50,081 nt of DNA from Escherichia sp. MOD1-EC7003 (GCF_002965065.1 NZ_PTRE01000056.1:1-50081); one strand, 5' to 3'; positions 29,790 through 40,699 are shown, numbered from the stretch's first letter. The notes: generated by a model not told the origin, from the sequence alone. Made by a program: numbers and translations.

Positions 29790-31213
29790 AAACCTGTTGG
29801 CAACTCCTTGATATACCTGAAACAACTGATGTTGATATTATCCGCCACGCTTATCTGGCGTTGTTACCGTCTTTTCATCCAGAAACCGATCCGCAGGGTT
29901 TTAAACAGCTTCGTCAGGCGTATGAGGAGGCGCTACGACGCGCGCAGTCGCCTGCTAAATATGTTAATCAACCAGAAGAACATGAGGTAGCAGAGCATGG
30001 CGTTCAGCTGGCCTTTCGTGCGTTACTTGCCTCTGATAGCGAACGTTTTCTGCCCTCTGCCTGGCAGCGATTCATTCAGCAATTAAACTATTGCTCGATG
30101 GAAGAGATTGATGAATTACGCTGGTCGTTGTGCGCGATAGCTATGAACACTGCCCATTTATCCTTCGAGTGCGTGATGTTATTAGCAGAAAGATTGCGGT
30201 GGCTGCAGGAAGAAAACACCGGGAAAATAGACGAAGAAGAACTGGAATCCTTTTTATATGCCATTGCGAAGGGGAATGTTTTTAACTTCCAGACCATCCT
30301 GTCTCTGCCCGTTGCCGTGCAAAATGAAACCATTGATTTTTACCAAATGTTCGCTCGGGTTTGGTCGTCGCATCCAGAATGGCTGACACGGTATTTAGCG
30401 CAACATCGCGCAATGATTATCCCTGATGATGAAAAACTGCACAGAAATTTACTGCGCTGGTATAGTTCAGGCCGTCAGGGAATACCCGAACTCCTGGATT
30501 ACGCCCGGTTATGGCGGCAAGCAGAACCTGATAATGAAGATGCACGTTATTATGAATATGCACAACGCGTCTATTGTGGGGAGGGTGAAAGCCTGCTGGC
30601 TGAACTTTGCGATTTTTGGCGCGAGTATCCTTCTACCCAAGCGGATGCATTAATGTTGCAATGGTGTCGTCAGCATCGGGTGGATTATTACCCATTAGTC
30701 GTGATGATGATTGAATCGCGCGAACTGGTTAACGATCAGGGGAGACCTCTGTTATATGTCCCTGGCGATAGTGCACGTACACGTTTTCAATTATACGAGA
30801 TTCTCAATCATGAAAAACTCTCTGCGCTGGGGCGCTCTCTGGTTGAGATGGTTTTGCACAAAGGGCGTAAGCCGCGAATCGCACTCACGCGTGATACACA
30901 GCATCCCTTATGGCCATTATATTTAGTTGCAAAACAATTAGTGCAGGCCAGCCAACCTACGGAACAATCATTAATGCCGATCGTGACCCGTCTTGATGCA
31001 GAAGATTGTTGTCCACTGGAAGCATTAATTATTCGTCGATTATTAATACAGTCGGCGAATTTTACCGAGAAGCAAACCGTCGAACCGGAGCTGCAACCGC
31101 AGCCAATGCCCGTTGACGATGGGGGAGTGGGCTGTCTGGGCGTCATCAAAATTATTTTCTACATTTTTATTTTTGCCGGTTTGATAGGGAAAATACTCCA
31201 TCTGTTCGGGTGA
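29786..31213 (+). CDS. djlB: J-like tail-anchored protein DjlB
   Basis: This 475-residue protein has an N-terminal J-like domain (about 1-50: [29 protein letters not shown]) in which HPE replaces the HPD signature (residues 31-33). A long helical middle includes [18 protein letters not shown], and one C-terminal membrane helix (about 452-472) suggests a tail-anchored inner-membrane protein with the J part in the cytoplasm. It resembles DjlC, reported to be the co-chaperone of the Hsp70 HscC. It follows ybeR with a four-base overlap. Confidence 0.94.
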   Translation: MKTCWQLLDIPETTDVDIIRHAYLALLPSFHPETDPQGFKQLRQAYEEALRRAQSPAKYVNQPEEHEVAEHGVQLAFRALLASDSERFLPSAWQRFIQQLNYCSMEEIDELRWSLCAIAMNTAHLSFECVMLLAERLRWLQEENTGKIDEEELESFLYAIAKGNVFNFQTILSLPVAVQNETIDFYQMFARVWSSHPEWLTRYLAQHRAMIIPDDEKLHRNLLRWYSSGRQGIPELLDYARLWRQAEPDNEDARYYEYAQRVYCGEGESLLAELCDFWREYPSTQADALMLQWCRQHRVDYYPLVVMMIESRELVNDQGRPLLYVPGDSARTRFQLYEILNHEKLSALGRSLVEMVLHKGRKPRIALTRDTQHPLWPLYLVAKQLVQASQPTEQSLMPIVTRLDAEDCCPLEALIIRRLLIQSANFTEKQTVEPELQPQPMPVDDGGVGCLGVIKIIFYIFIFAGLIGKILHLFG

Positions 31214-31222
31214 CAGTCGGCG

Positions 31223-31777
31223 TTAATGTGTGGGGAGCTCGGCAAGTAATCTTTCCGCATTTTTGTAATGTTGTTCTGCGGCCAATTTTAACCATTTGCG
31301 AGCTTCATAATAATTAGCGTTAATTCCCGTGCCGTTTCTGTAGATCAAACCCAATGTGTATTGTGCATGAACATACCCTTGTTCTGCAGCCTGCTTATAC
31401 CACTGGATTGCTCGCCTGGTATCCGTTTTAACACCCAGGCCTTTGAGGTAGATCCACCCCAGTTTACTCTGCGCACGTGGATTTTCCTGTTCCGCTGATT
31501 GCTCATACCAGTATCTCGCCTGAGTATAATCCAGTGGTTTACCGGCGCTACCATGAAGATAAAACTCGCCAAGGCGATATTGTGATGTTGAGTGGCCATG
31601 AATCGCGGAAAACTCCGTTGCTGCCGTGCTAAACGGAAGGCTGCTCGGTGAGCTTAAATAATCAAAGACATAATTCGCCATAGCTTTATCGCGCAAGGTC
31701 GTTTTCTTAGGTTGGCTTATACATGTGATAGCTGCAACTATAAATATCGTGAATATAAAATATATTTTTTTGTTCAT
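31223..31777 (-). CDS. ybeT: Sel1-repeat protein YbeT
   Basis: This 184-residue protein has an N-terminal hydrophobic segment ([15 protein letters not shown], about 5-19) acting as a signal peptide or membrane anchor. Three to four Sel1-like repeats follow ([52 protein letters not shown]). It is a shorter counterpart of YbeQ. Cys20 after AAITC could be a lipobox-like site, but the surrounding residues do not fit well. It is divergent from ybeU and convergent with djlB with only nine bases between stops. Confidence 0.92.
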   Translation of the reverse strand: MNKKIYFIFTIFIVAAITCISQPKKTTLRDKAMANYVFDYLSSPSSLPFSTAATEFSAIHGHSTSQYRLGEFYLHGSAGKPLDYTQARYWYEQSAEQENPRAQSKLGWIYLKGLGVKTDTRRAIQWYKQAAEQGYVHAQYTLGLIYRNGTGINANYYEARKWLKLAAEQHYKNAERLLAELPTH

Positions 31778-31878
31778 TTATCAATGCTTCGATTTTCTTT
31801 TTATTTTGAAAGCGTCAAGTTTATACTCATCATTAATAAAAAAGTAGTCAGCTAATGTACTTAAAGGATTGTTAATAA

Positions 31879-32586
31879 ATGGATAAGGAAGAGCAATACC
31901 TTCTATTCGCGCTTTCTGCGCCAATGGAAATCCTTAATAAAGGATGCAAGCCTTCCCACGACTCACCAAAAATGTATACCGGGATAGAAGATTTTGATCT
32001 GTCATCATCCTGGGGAATAAATAATCGTGATGATTTAATTCAGACTATTTACCAAATGACTGATGATGGTCACGCAAATGATTTAGGTGGCTTATATCTG
32101 GCATGGCATCGCTCTTCACCTGAAGAGTGGAAAGCATTAATTGCTGGTGGCTCTGATAGAGGGCTGATTTATACCCAATTTGTTGCGCAAACCGCTATGT
32201 GCTGTGGGGAAGGGGGAATCAAAGCCTGGGATTATGTTCGAATGGGGTTTCTGTCACGGGTCGGAGTGCTCAACAATTGGCTGACGGAAGAAGAGAGTTT
32301 ATGGCTGCAATCACGCGTCTATGTACGAGCACACCATTACTATCACAATTGGATGCACTATTTTTCTGCCTATTCGTTAGGTCGTCTCTACTGGCAATCC
32401 TCTCAGTGTGAAGACAGCGCTTCACTACGCGAGGCGCTGACCCTGTACAAATACGATAGCGCCGGGAATCGGATGTTCGAAGAGTTGGCTGCGGGAACCG
32501 ATCGTTTCTATGCCACGCTTCCCTGGCGGGCATTAACTGCCCAGCCTGAATGTCCGGCAACGCTTAAGGATGTGAGCGACCTATGA
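31879..32586 (+). CDS. ybeU: DUF1266-type protein YbeU
   Basis: This 235-residue paralogue of YbeR has the same blocks: [56 protein letters not shown] and the C-terminal [11 protein letters not shown]. The function is unknown. A GGATTG segment lies upstream of the ATG at 31879. The stop overlaps the djlC start by four bases and the CTTAAGGAT ribosome-binding site for djlC lies inside the last codons, exactly as in the ybeR-djlB pair. Confidence 0.93.
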   Translation: MDKEEQYLLFALSAPMEILNKGCKPSHDSPKMYTGIEDFDLSSSWGINNRDDLIQTIYQMTDDGHANDLGGLYLAWHRSSPEEWKALIAGGSDRGLIYTQFVAQTAMCCGEGGIKAWDYVRMGFLSRVGVLNNWLTEEESLWLQSRVYVRAHHYYHNWMHYFSAYSLGRLYWQSSQCEDSASLREALTLYKYDSAGNRMFEELAAGTDRFYATLPWRALTAQPECPATLKDVSDL

Positions 32587-34034
32587 AAACATGTTGGCAA
32601 ATCCTCGAAATCGAAAGCACAACACAAGTTGATATTATCCGTCAGGCTTATCTTGCTCGTTTACCGTTGTACCATCCAGAAACCGATCCGCAAGGGTTTA
32701 AAGCGTTACGCCAGGCCTATGAAGAGGCGCTGCGGCTGGCGGTCAATCCAGACGGAAAAGATGCTGATGACGAGAAAGATTTGGCAGAAGAGCACGAGGC
32801 ACTGAAAGCGTTCAGAACCTTACTGGCTTCGGAAAGTGAGCGTTTTCAACCTTCTGCCTGGCATAAATTTATTCAGCAGTTGAACACCTACAATATGGAG
32901 GATGTTGAGCACTTACGCTGGCCGCTGTGCGCGATCGCCATAAAAGCGCGATATCTTTCATTAAATTGCGTTTCTTTGCTGGCAGAGCGTTTGAACTGGC
33001 ATTCGTTTAATGACAGCGAAGGAATGGATGAGGAAGAACGGGAGGCATTTCTGGAGGCCATTCAGGCTGGGGATTGTTTCGATTTTCTCAGCCTTCTGGA
33101 ATATCCCGTCGCGTTGCAGAACCAGACTGTTGAGTATTACTTCGCGCTGGAACGCTGCTGCCGTTACCATCCCGACTATGTCACTGCGTTTTTGGCGATG
33201 GAGGGGCCGTGGTTAATTCCTGATGATGCGAAGTTGCATCGCAAACTGTTGCGCTGGTATAGCTCGGTGCAAACAGGTATAGCGGAACTCGTTCCTGTAG
33301 CCCAACAGTGGCAAACGGAAGAACCAGAAAGCGGAGATGCCCGATATTACTTGTGTGCACAACGGTTGTACTGCGGCGAGGGGGAAAGTCTGCTTGCCGA
33401 GCTCTGTGCGTACTGGGAAAGTTACCCATCTACACAAGCTGATAATTTATTACTGCAGTGGAGCGCGCAACATTGCCCGGATTATTTCGCGCTGTTAGTG
33501 ATGGTTATCGAAGCGCGAAGCATGATTGATGCGCAAGGTCAACCGCTGAAATATGTTCCTGGTGAGAGCGCCCGGACGCGGCTATTGTGGGCAGAAATAT
33601 TGCATAGCGGTAAATTATCGCCGTTAGGTCAATCGTTTATCGAGTCTTTATTCTTCAAACGCAAAGCATGGGCGTGGTGGAAATCGAGAGTTGGTAACGA
33701 GACAGAGGAAGATTCACCGTTACTGGATCTGTATCGGGTAGCGGAACAGGTCGTACTGGAAGCGTTTCCGAAACAAGAGATGCTTGCCCGCCTGAATGCG
33801 CGACTGGAACGTGGAGAAGCACATCCGTTAGAAGCAATTATTACTCACATGCTGCTGACGAAAGTGAAGCTCGAGCCGGTGGATGAACATGTCGGTGAAC
33901 CAACATCTGAAGAACACGAAGAAAAGAGTGATGAGAGTGAAAAAACACAGAACATTGCCGGTATTATCAAAACCAGCTTAACAGTGCTGGTGATAGGTTA
34001 TGTGCTTGGTAAAATTGCTATGTTATTCAGTTAG
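32583..34034 (+). CDS. djlC: J-like co-chaperone DjlC (Hsc56) of HscC
   Basis: This 483-residue protein has a J-like N-terminus ([28 protein letters not shown]) with HPE at residues 31-33, and a middle region shared with DjlB ([18 protein letters not shown]). An acidic Glu-rich stretch (about 435-455, [11 protein letters not shown]) precedes a C-terminal membrane helix (about 459-478). DjlC is reported to stimulate the ATPase of HscC, which is encoded just downstream on the opposite strand. The gene ends at a heptamer repeat and REP region. Confidence 0.95.
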   Translation: MKTCWQILEIESTTQVDIIRQAYLARLPLYHPETDPQGFKALRQAYEEALRLAVNPDGKDADDEKDLAEEHEALKAFRTLLASESERFQPSAWHKFIQQLNTYNMEDVEHLRWPLCAIAIKARYLSLNCVSLLAERLNWHSFNDSEGMDEEEREAFLEAIQAGDCFDFLSLLEYPVALQNQTVEYYFALERCCRYHPDYVTAFLAMEGPWLIPDDAKLHRKLLRWYSSVQTGIAELVPVAQQWQTEEPESGDARYYLCAQRLYCGEGESLLAELCAYWESYPSTQADNLLLQWSAQHCPDYFALLVMVIEARSMIDAQGQPLKYVPGESARTRLLWAEILHSGKLSPLGQSFIESLFFKRKAWAWWKSRVGNETEEDSPLLDLYRVAEQVVLEAFPKQEMLARLNARLERGEAHPLEAIITHMLLTKVKLEPVDEHVGEPTSEEHEEKSDESEKTQNIAGIIKTSLTVLVIGYVLGKIAMLFS

Positions 34035-34036
34035 GT

Positions 34037-34073
34037 GCGGATGCCGGATGCCGGATGCCGGATGCCGGATGCC

Positions 34074-34078
<5 letters not shown>
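34037..34078. repeat. Tandem heptamer CCGGATG array
   Basis: Five perfect head-to-tail copies of CCGGATG (34044-34078) follow one variant copy, GCGGATG (34037-34043), two bases after the djlC stop. The unit is a piece of the REP core sequence, so this looks like slippage expansion at the edge of a REP element. Confidence 0.9.
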
Positions 34079-34212
<134 letters not shown>

Positions 34213-34220
34213 AGCCGTGT

Positions 34221-35891
34221 TTATGGGATCTCAATGGCCAAATAATCGCTCGCCCGCCGCCGAACTTCATCGACGCGGGCCATGTCGTTTGACTGTAACG
34301 CCGCATCAAAATCGGTAATCACCTGGCCTATTTTTTCACGCTCGTCGCCCAGTGCTCGCGCCCATAACTCTTCCAGTTTGGCTTTAAAGGTTCGGTTAAT
34401 GAGCATATCCCGCGGGTAAATCTTCAATGCAGATAAACGCGTCCGACTCTCTTCAATTTGCTGGGTACTTAACGTTACCGGACTGTGGTTAATGACTCTG
34501 GACTTAACGCTGCCGTCTTCCAGAAGCACGTCAACTTCAAGCAACCCGTTGATATCATAACTAAAGCGGATATCAATCGACTGACATGCTCCGTTTTTTT
34601 TCAGCGGCACATCAAAGGATTCAACCAGAATGTTATTTTTAACTTTGTGGTTTTCTCCCTGATAGACGTTAACCGTAATTGAATCCTGTTCCGGGTGCAT
34701 GGTCGAGTAAGTTTCTACACGCGACACCGGTACAGTGGTGTTTCGTTCAATAATCGGCGAGAAAATGCCGGAAATGCCCTGGCGGTTAACTTCAACGCCC
34801 AACGAGTAAGGGCAAATATCAGTGAGGATCACTTCTTCAATATCTTCACTGCGTAAGCGGCAGGCTGCCTGGATTGCTGCGCCCAGCGCGACAATAGTAC
34901 TCGGGTCGTAACTTTGATACGGTAATTTGCCAAACAGACGGACCGCGATTCGCTGCACCAGCGGCATTTGCGACGCGCCGCCGACCAGTACCAGACTGTC
35001 GATTTGACTCGGCTTCAGACGCGCATCGCGCAACGCCTGTTCAATCGGCACACGCAGGCGATTGAGTAACGGTAACCACAAATCTTCCAGTTCGTTCTCG
35101 TAAAATTCGCACTCCCGCGTTTCATCCTGATACTGCCAGCGAATGTGCATTGGTGATTGATTGCTGCATTTTGCCGCTTCCACACAGGCGTACAGGGCAG
35201 CCAGTTCACTCTCGTTAAGGGTAGTTTTGGCGACATCCGCGCGCTTTAAAACGTCATCGACCAGCATATGGGTAAAATCTTCGCCACCGAGGAAGTTATC
35301 ACCTGCTGAGGCGTGAACTTCAATCACCGGCGTGGCGTACTCAAGCACCGTAACGTCAAATGTACCGCCACCGAGATCAAACACCAGCGAGCGGGTGTTT
35401 TGCTGAGTATGTAGGCCATACGCCATCGCAGCCGCTGTGGGCTCATTAATCAGGCGCACTGCATTTAACCCTGCCAGCTCTGCTGCTAAACGGGTATGCT
35501 TGCGTTGTTCATCACTGAAATAAGCCGGGACGGAGATCACCACATCTTTAATCGGATGTTGCAGAAATTCTTCGGCATCTTCTTTTAATGAACGTAAGAC
35601 CAAAGAGGACAATTCCGGTGCATTAAATGTGTCGCTGCCTAAACGCCAGTTGGTATTACTCCCCATTGCACGTTTAAATAACGCTGCCGTTTTATCCGGA
35701 TGTGAAGTGCGCCGTGATACAGTCGGTTTCCCGACCAGAATATGATTATTTTCATCCATGCTAATTATGGATGGTGTTAAATATTCACCGAACTTATTTG
35801 GAATTAATTGCGCGGCACCGTCTTTCCAGACGGCAATTAAACTATTGGTAGTACCGAGATCGATACCAATGGCGAGTTCTGCATTATCCAT
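34221..35891 (-). CDS. hscC: Specialised Hsp70 chaperone HscC
   Basis: This 556-residue Hsp70 is shorter than DnaK (638) because the C-terminal lid region is reduced. The ATPase domain shows IGIDLGTTNSLIAVW near the start, the phosphate loop VFDLGGGTFDVTVLE, and LVGGASQMP. The substrate-binding domain follows (ISGIFSPIIERNTTVP onward). HscC is reported to have unusually fast ATP cycling, to accept DjlC as J partner and to affect sigma70 activity or stress phenotypes. It faces the two J-like genes and probably serves them. Confidence 0.96.
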   Translation of the reverse strand: MDNAELAIGIDLGTTNSLIAVWKDGAAQLIPNKFGEYLTPSIISMDENNHILVGKPTVSRRTSHPDKTAALFKRAMGSNTNWRLGSDTFNAPELSSLVLRSLKEDAEEFLQHPIKDVVISVPAYFSDEQRKHTRLAAELAGLNAVRLINEPTAAAMAYGLHTQQNTRSLVFDLGGGTFDVTVLEYATPVIEVHASAGDNFLGGEDFTHMLVDDVLKRADVAKTTLNESELAALYACVEAAKCSNQSPMHIRWQYQDETRECEFYENELEDLWLPLLNRLRVPIEQALRDARLKPSQIDSLVLVGGASQMPLVQRIAVRLFGKLPYQSYDPSTIVALGAAIQAACRLRSEDIEEVILTDICPYSLGVEVNRQGISGIFSPIIERNTTVPVSRVETYSTMHPEQDSITVNVYQGENHKVKNNILVESFDVPLKKNGACQSIDIRFSYDINGLLEVDVLLEDGSVKSRVINHSPVTLSTQQIEESRTRLSALKIYPRDMLINRTFKAKLEELWARALGDEREKIGQVITDFDAALQSNDMARVDEVRRRASDYLAIEIP

Positions 35892-35926
35892 TGCATTTAT
35901 ATCTTGAAAGAAAAGGAGGTAGCCAG

Positions 35927-35963
35927 ATTAAGACCACACTGGCAAAACGTGGTGATCTTAATC
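35927..35963 (-). terminator. Hairpin between rihA and hscC
   Basis: GATTAAGACCAC pairs with GTGGTGATCTTAATC, with a two-base bulge, downstream of the rihA stop on the minus strand. The T-run is poor and it could also form part of the hscC leader. Confidence 0.5.
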
Positions 35964-35974
35964 AATAAGGAGTA

Positions 35975-36910
35975 TTAAGCGTAAAATTTCAGACGTTCAG
36001 CCAGTAAATCAACAAAACCCTGACGATCAACATCGACCATTACGGTGGCATTCGGCTTATTGCCCGTCAGATAATAATAATCAACCACTGTCATACCCTG
36101 AGTATATTTCCCCTGTGTTTCCACGCCAACCCAGCGTTCAACAGTGGTAAACAACTCCGGTTTCAACAGCCAGGCGATGGTGCATGGGTCATGCAGCGGT
36201 GCGCCAACAAAGCCCCATTTTTCGTCTTTGTGATATTCGAGGAAGAAATCCAGCAGTTCAGCAACAATGGTGGAAACCGGGTTACCAATAGCGCGGAAAC
36301 GCTCGGTATCTTCAACGTGGATTTGTGCTTTGTGAGTGACATCCAGACCGGCCATCACCACCGGGATCCCTGACTGGAAAACAATTTCGGCGGCTTCCGG
36401 GTCAACGTAAATATTAAATTCTGCCGCTGGCGTCCAGTTACCAAGCCCCATTGCACCGCCCATAATCACAATTCGGGCAATTTTGCTGTGCAGTTCCGGA
36501 TGGCTATTGAGCAGCAAGGCGACGTTAGTTTGCGGTCCGGTAGAAACAATCGTGACAGGTTCCGCACTTTCGCGCAGCGTTTTTGCCATCAGCTCCACCG
36601 CCGTGCAATTTTGCGGCGCAAATGCTGGTTCCGGTAATGCCGGGCCGTCGAGACCGCTTTCGCCGTGCACATTGTCCGCGATAATCAACTCACGCATTAA
36701 CGGTTTTGCCGCACCGCCAGCTACCGGAATATCGGTACGATTAAGCAAGGTCAGCATACGCAGAACATTGCGTAAGGTTTTTTCTGGTGTTTGGTTTCCG
36801 GCAGAAGAAGTAATCGCTTTGACATCAAGCTCTGGTGAGGCGAGGGCGAGAACTATTGCGATAGCGTCATCATGACCTGGGTCGCAATCTAACAGAATTG
36901 GCAGTGCCAT
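35975..36910 (-). CDS. rihA: Pyrimidine-specific ribonucleoside hydrolase RihA
   Basis: This 311-residue nucleoside hydrolase cleaves cytidine and uridine to base and ribose. The calcium-binding signature DCDPGHDDA is at residues 8-16, with further conserved blocks [11 protein letters not shown] and [11 protein letters not shown] and the catalytic-side His in GAPLHDPC. The MALPILLD start at 36910 is standard and is preceded by AAGGAGCAAC on the minus strand; an earlier in-frame ATG at 36943 adds 11 residues that would cover that ribosome-binding site. It stands alone between gltL and hscC. Confidence 0.96.
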   Translation of the reverse strand: MALPILLDCDPGHDDAIAIVLALASPELDVKAITSSAGNQTPEKTLRNVLRMLTLLNRTDIPVAGGAAKPLMRELIIADNVHGESGLDGPALPEPAFAPQNCTAVELMAKTLRESAEPVTIVSTGPQTNVALLLNSHPELHSKIARIVIMGGAMGLGNWTPAAEFNIYVDPEAAEIVFQSGIPVVMAGLDVTHKAQIHVEDTERFRAIGNPVSTIVAELLDFFLEYHKDEKWGFVGAPLHDPCTIAWLLKPELFTTVERWVGVETQGKYTQGMTVVDYYYLTGNKPNATVMVDVDRQGFVDLLAERLKFYA

Positions 36911-37027
36911 TGTTGCTCCTTGTTGTGTACTTCTTTGCAACAAGGGTAACGCCGGGATGTAACAGATACGAGGGGGGAAACGATAAATCGTGAGATGGCG
37001 CGCAATTAGGTATACGCGCCAGAAGGA

Positions 37028-37753
37028 TTAATGCAGGATTTTCGCGAGGAAGTCTTTTGCGCGGTCCGATTTCGGATCATCGAAGAAAGCCTCTTTCGGC
37101 GAGTCTTCGACAATTTTACCCTCGTCCATAAAGATCACCCGATTCGCCACCTTACGGGCAAAGCCCATTTCGTGGGTCACCACCATCATGGTCATCCCTT
37201 CGTTCGCCAGTTCCACCATCACGTCCAGCACTTCGTTGATCATCTCCGGGTCCAGCGCCGATGTTGGCTCGTCGAACAGCATGGCAATAGGGTCCATGCA
37301 CAACGCGCGAGCGATCGCCACACGCTGCTGCTGACCACCAGAAAGCTGCGCCGGAAACTTATTGGCGTGAGCGGAAAGTCCCACGCGCTCCAGTAATTTC
37401 AGAGCTTTTTCTCGGGCGGGCGCTTTATTGCGTTTAAGCACTTTCACCTGCGCCAGGGTCAGGTTTTCGATAATCGACAAATGCGGGAACAACTCGAAAT
37501 GCTGGAACACCATTCCCACACGGGAACGCAGCTTCGCCAGATCGGTTTTCTTATCGTTCACCACGATGCCATCAACGGTGATTTCACCTTGCTGCACCGG
37601 TTCGAGGCCGTTGACGGTTTTAATCAGTGTTGATTTACCAGAACCTGACGGGCCGCAAACCACGACCACTTCGCCTTTTTTCACTTCCGTTGAGCAGTTG
37701 GTCAGCACCTGAAAGTGACCATACCATTTTGAAACATTTTTCAGGGTAATCAT
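37028..37753 (-). CDS. gltL: Glutamate/aspartate ABC transporter ATP-binding protein
   Basis: This 241-residue ABC ATPase has Walker A GPSGSGKS (about 34-41), the signature LSGGQQQR, Walker [12 protein letters not shown] and the H-loop THEMG. It drives uptake of glutamate and aspartate with GltJ and GltK and is the last gene of gltIJKL. Its start overlaps the gltK stop by four bases. Length is standard. Confidence 0.97.
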   Translation of the reverse strand: MITLKNVSKWYGHFQVLTNCSTEVKKGEVVVVCGPSGSGKSTLIKTVNGLEPVQQGEITVDGIVVNDKKTDLAKLRSRVGMVFQHFELFPHLSIIENLTLAQVKVLKRNKAPAREKALKLLERVGLSAHANKFPAQLSGGQQQRVAIARALCMDPIAMLFDEPTSALDPEMINEVLDVMVELANEGMTMMVVTHEMGFARKVANRVIFMDEGKIVEDSPKEAFFDDPKSDRAKDFLAKILH

Positions 37754-38427
37754 TGTGCTGTCCTTCTTTTCAAGTAGCTGACCAACAACGACGCGCTAAG
37801 GCTAATTACGAAATAAACAAATCCGGCAAATAAGATCATTTCCACCTGTGTACCATCACGCTCACCAATGGTTGAAGCGGTACGGAAGAAATCGGCCAGA
37901 GATAATACATACACCAGTGAGGTATCCTGAAACAGTACAATGCCCTGGGTGAGCAGTAGCGGTACCATTGCGCGGAACGCCTGCGGCAGAATGATGAGTT
38001 GCATCGACTGCCAGTGAGTCATCCCCAACGCCAGCGCGGCGCTCGACTGACCACGAGAAATACTTTGAATACCGGCACGGATAATCTCTGAATAGTAGGC
38101 CGCTTCAAACATCGAAAATGCCACCATCGCCGAAATTAAACGGATATCTGTTTTCGGCGATAATCCCAACACGTTTTGCAGAAAACCCGGCACAATCAGG
38201 TAAAACCATAGCAAAACCATGACTAAAGGAATCGAGCGGAATACGTTAACGTAGGCTTTGGCAAACCATGCTACAGGCGCAAAGCTGGACAAGCGCATCA
38301 CCGCCAGCAGGGTGCCCCACAAAATACCAATCACGACTGCCGTGATGGTGATTTTCAGGGTAATCACCAGTCCATCCAGCAGATAGGGCAGGGAAGGGAC
38401 GATGGAACTCCAGTCAAACTCGTACAT
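37750..38427 (-). CDS. gltK: Glutamate/aspartate ABC transporter permease GltK
   Basis: This 225-residue inner-membrane permease has about five helices and the His/Glu/Gln-type loop [20 protein letters not shown] that docks on the ATPase. It overlaps gltJ by one base and gltL by four, showing tight coupling. The last residue (Gln) makes it one longer than the K-12 protein as I recall. Confidence 0.96.
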   Translation of the reverse strand: MYEFDWSSIVPSLPYLLDGLVITLKITITAVVIGILWGTLLAVMRLSSFAPVAWFAKAYVNVFRSIPLVMVLLWFYLIVPGFLQNVLGLSPKTDIRLISAMVAFSMFEAAYYSEIIRAGIQSISRGQSSAALALGMTHWQSMQLIILPQAFRAMVPLLLTQGIVLFQDTSLVYVLSLADFFRTASTIGERDGTQVEMILFAGFVYFVISLSASLLVSYLKRRTAQ

Positions 38428-39167
38428 TACTTGCCTCCCATGTTGCCAGGCAGGCGAACTTTACGTTCAACCAGCGTCATCACCAGCATGATAAAAGCGT
38501 TAATCAACACATACGCCAGCGTGATGGCGGTAAATGACTCCCATGCGTGGGCCGAGTAATCGAGCAATTTACCCGCCTGCGCTGCCATATCTACCAGACC
38601 GATGGTCGAGGCGATGGCCGAGTTTTTCACCAGATTCATCATCTCGGAAGTCATTGGCGGGACGATAACGCGATACGCGTTAGGCAGCAGCACGTAGCGG
38701 TAGGCCTGCGGCAGCGTCAACCCCATCGCCAGCGCGGCATTTTTTTGCCCACGTGGCAATGACTGGATCGCGGCGCGTACTTGTTCGCAAACACGAGCGG
38801 CAGTAAACAGTCCCAGGCATAGCATGGATGAAAGGAAAAACTGAATATTGGGGTCCAGCTCTGCCTTAAACCACATGCCGATTTTTTCTGGCAGCAGTTC
38901 CGGGATAACCAAATACCAGGTAAAGAATTGCACAATCAACGGCACGTTGCGGAAAAATTCGACATATAACGTACCCAGACCGGAGAGAAAACGGTTTGGA
39001 ACGGTACGTAAAATGCCAAAAAATGAACCGACGAGGAAAGCGATAATCCAGGCGCAGATCGACAAAGCGATCGTCACCTGAAAGCCGCTCCAGATCCAGC
39101 CGAGATAGGTGGTGTTGCCGAATGGGGCTTGTTGTAAAAAAATACCCCAATTCCAGTCTATAGACAT
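38427..39167 (-). CDS. gltJ: Glutamate/aspartate ABC transporter permease GltJ
   Basis: This 246-residue permease pairs with GltK. The ATPase-coupling loop [20 protein letters not shown] and the [13 protein letters not shown] segment are visible. The TCTGGAG ribosome-binding site lies in the tail of the SroC terminator region, so processing that releases SroC sits directly at the 5' end of the gltJKL message. Confidence 0.96.
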   Translation of the reverse strand: MSIDWNWGIFLQQAPFGNTTYLGWIWSGFQVTIALSICAWIIAFLVGSFFGILRTVPNRFLSGLGTLYVEFFRNVPLIVQFFTWYLVIPELLPEKIGMWFKAELDPNIQFFLSSMLCLGLFTAARVCEQVRAAIQSLPRGQKNAALAMGLTLPQAYRYVLLPNAYRVIVPPMTSEMMNLVKNSAIASTIGLVDMAAQAGKLLDYSAHAWESFTAITLAYVLINAFIMLVMTLVERKVRLPGNMGGK

Positions 39168-39180
39168 AAATCTACTCCAG

Positions 39181-39343
39181 AAAAAAGAGGGTAGCAGCGT
39201 TAACTGCTACCCTCGAAGATTGTTACTCAGCGTATTGCGGTTTTCAGGCCCGATGGGGAACGACCATCAGGCGTATAGTCTGTCCGTGCTACGTAACAAT
39301 CGAGAGGGCTGGAATTTTCGCCCCTGATTCTTGTAATTAGTTC
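39181..39343 (-). ncRNA. sroC: SroC small RNA, sponge of GcvB
   Basis: The gltI-gltJ spacer ends on the minus strand in a strong stem, GAGGGTAGCAG with CTGCTACCCTC (39187-39214), followed by TTTTTT: the 3' end of SroC. SroC, about 160 nt, is released from the gltI 3' end and spacer by RNase E and base-pairs with GcvB, a repressor of amino-acid transport mRNAs, relieving repression of its own operon. The 5' end given is approximate. The terminator also partly separates gltI from gltJKL expression. Confidence 0.8.
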
Positions 39344-40245
39344 AGTGCCTTGTCATTCGGTTCTTTGAACAGAGCTTTCATTTCGTCTGACAGTTCGAAA
39401 TTCATGTTCAGGTTTTTCGGTGGAATTGGATTTTTGAACCACTTATCAAACCATTTTTCCGCTTCACCGGAGGTTTGCACCTGAGCGATGGTGTCATCCA
39501 TCAGCTTTTTGAACTGCGGATCGTCTTTACGCAACATGCAACCGTAGGCTTCCTGAGATTGCGGCTTGCCGACGATTTCCCAGTTGTCTGGTTTCTTCGC
39601 TTTCGCACGCTCACCGGCCAGCAGAGCGTCATCCATCATAAAGGCAACGGCACGACCGCTTTCCAGGGTGCGGAAAGAGTCACCGTGATCTTTGGCGCTG
39701 ATGATGCGCATATTCATTTTTTGCTCTTCATTAAGCTTGTTGAGCAAAACTTCAGAGGTGGTGCCGGAAGTGACGACGACGGCTTTGTCTTTCAGGTCGG
39801 CAAAATCTTTAATATCGCCGCCTTTTTTGGTCAGCAGGCGCGTACCGACCACAAAAATAGTGTCGGAGAAAGCTGCCTGTTTCTGGCGTTCGACGTTGTT
39901 GGTGGTCGAACCACATTCAAAATCGAAAGTGCCGTTTTGCAGCAGCGGAATACGGTTTTGTGAGGTGATCGGAATCAGTTTCACCTGTAAGTCTGGTTTG
40001 TTGAGTTTCTTTTTCACTGCTTCAACAATGGCGTTGGAGTAATCCTGCGAGTAACCCACCACTTTTTGCTGATTGTCGTAATAAGAGAAAGGTACTGAAG
40101 ACTCACGGTGACCGACGACAATCACGCCGTTTTTAGCGATTTTGTCCAGCGTACTGTCCGCTGCCGGGGCGGCGTCATCTGCCTGTGCCAGTCCTGCGGA
40201 AAGCGCTAGGGCCAGGATTGCTGTGGCAGGTTTACGTAATTGCAT
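39337..40245 (-). CDS. gltI: Glutamate/aspartate periplasmic binding protein GltI
   Basis: This 302-residue solute-binding protein has a signal peptide (about 1-22, ALALSAGLAQA). Family 3 solute-binding features include GVIVVGHRESSVPFSYYD, ECGSTTNNVERQ and VVVTSGTTSEV. It delivers glutamate and aspartate to GltJK. The MQLRKPA start at 40245 is standard, with AAAGGAGTTGG upstream; an ATG 25 codons earlier is not supported. It is the first gene of the operon and the most strongly expressed part because of the SroC terminator downstream. Confidence 0.96.
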   Translation of the reverse strand: MQLRKPATAILALALSAGLAQADDAAPAADSTLDKIAKNGVIVVGHRESSVPFSYYDNQQKVVGYSQDYSNAIVEAVKKKLNKPDLQVKLIPITSQNRIPLLQNGTFDFECGSTTNNVERQKQAAFSDTIFVVGTRLLTKKGGDIKDFADLKDKAVVVTSGTTSEVLLNKLNEEQKMNMRIISAKDHGDSFRTLESGRAVAFMMDDALLAGERAKAKKPDNWEIVGKPQSQEAYGCMLRKDDPQFKKLMDDTIAQVQTSGEAEKWFDKWFKNPIPPKNLNMNFELSDEMKALFKEPNDKALN

Positions 40246-40699
40246 ATCCAACTCCTTTATCTTCTGCGTTAAGAACGCATGGATACCCGTTGTGAGTGTT
40301 TGTGTTGTTATCATCTGCAACTTTATTGTGCAGTGTTGTGTTTGCTAGGTAACATTTAGTTTGACTAAATGTAAAGATATTGCTGCTTTATTGTTTATTT
40401 TTGCGAGGTGCACCGCACCATTCCGAAGCAAAATTCTTAAACTGCACCTTTTTGGTGCTACCGATAGATTGTTGTGGTGCAACCGGGTTGCGTCGCGGCT
40501 GATTTCATTGCTTACACAGTAAATAAAGCAACTTACATGCCAAAAAATAATCAGGAGTAAATTAATTACAATTGTAATTTTAAGCTGAAAAAGTCATATT
40601 TCGGACAGAGTTAACTTTTCGGGATGGGACGTTTGCCGGGATGATAACTACACACGGAAAAAATGCTTTTTACCTGTCTTTTCAAGGAAGAAACACCTT
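40246..40699. promoter_or_regulatory. Divergent gltI / rhomboid-gene control region
   Basis: This 454-base spacer, free of genes, lies between divergent gltI and the rhomboid gene. The centre (40400-40490) is rich in GGTGC/GCACC half-sites; the flanks are AT-rich. The rhomboid gene has CAAGGAAGAAA upstream of its ATG. Confidence 0.6.
40443..40459. promoter_or_regulatory. NtrC-type binding site
   Basis: TGCACC-TTTTT-GGTGCT is a near-perfect inverted repeat that matches the NtrC enhancer pattern TGCAC-N7-GTGCA. Extra half-sites occur at 40407-40419 and 40475-40482. It lies about 200 bases upstream of gltI, in enhancer range. Binding is inferred from the sequence only. Confidence 0.6.

Noticed and set aside
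40246..40320. N-terminal extension of GltI
   Set aside because: It would bury the signal peptide behind 25 residues and cover the AAAGGAG ribosome-binding site of the true start.
40320..40350. Possible sigma-54 promoter for gltI (CTGCAC to TTGCA on the minus strand)
   Set aside because: The distance between the two conserved dinucleotides is 12 bases instead of the required 10 and the -24 GG is TG, so the match fails.
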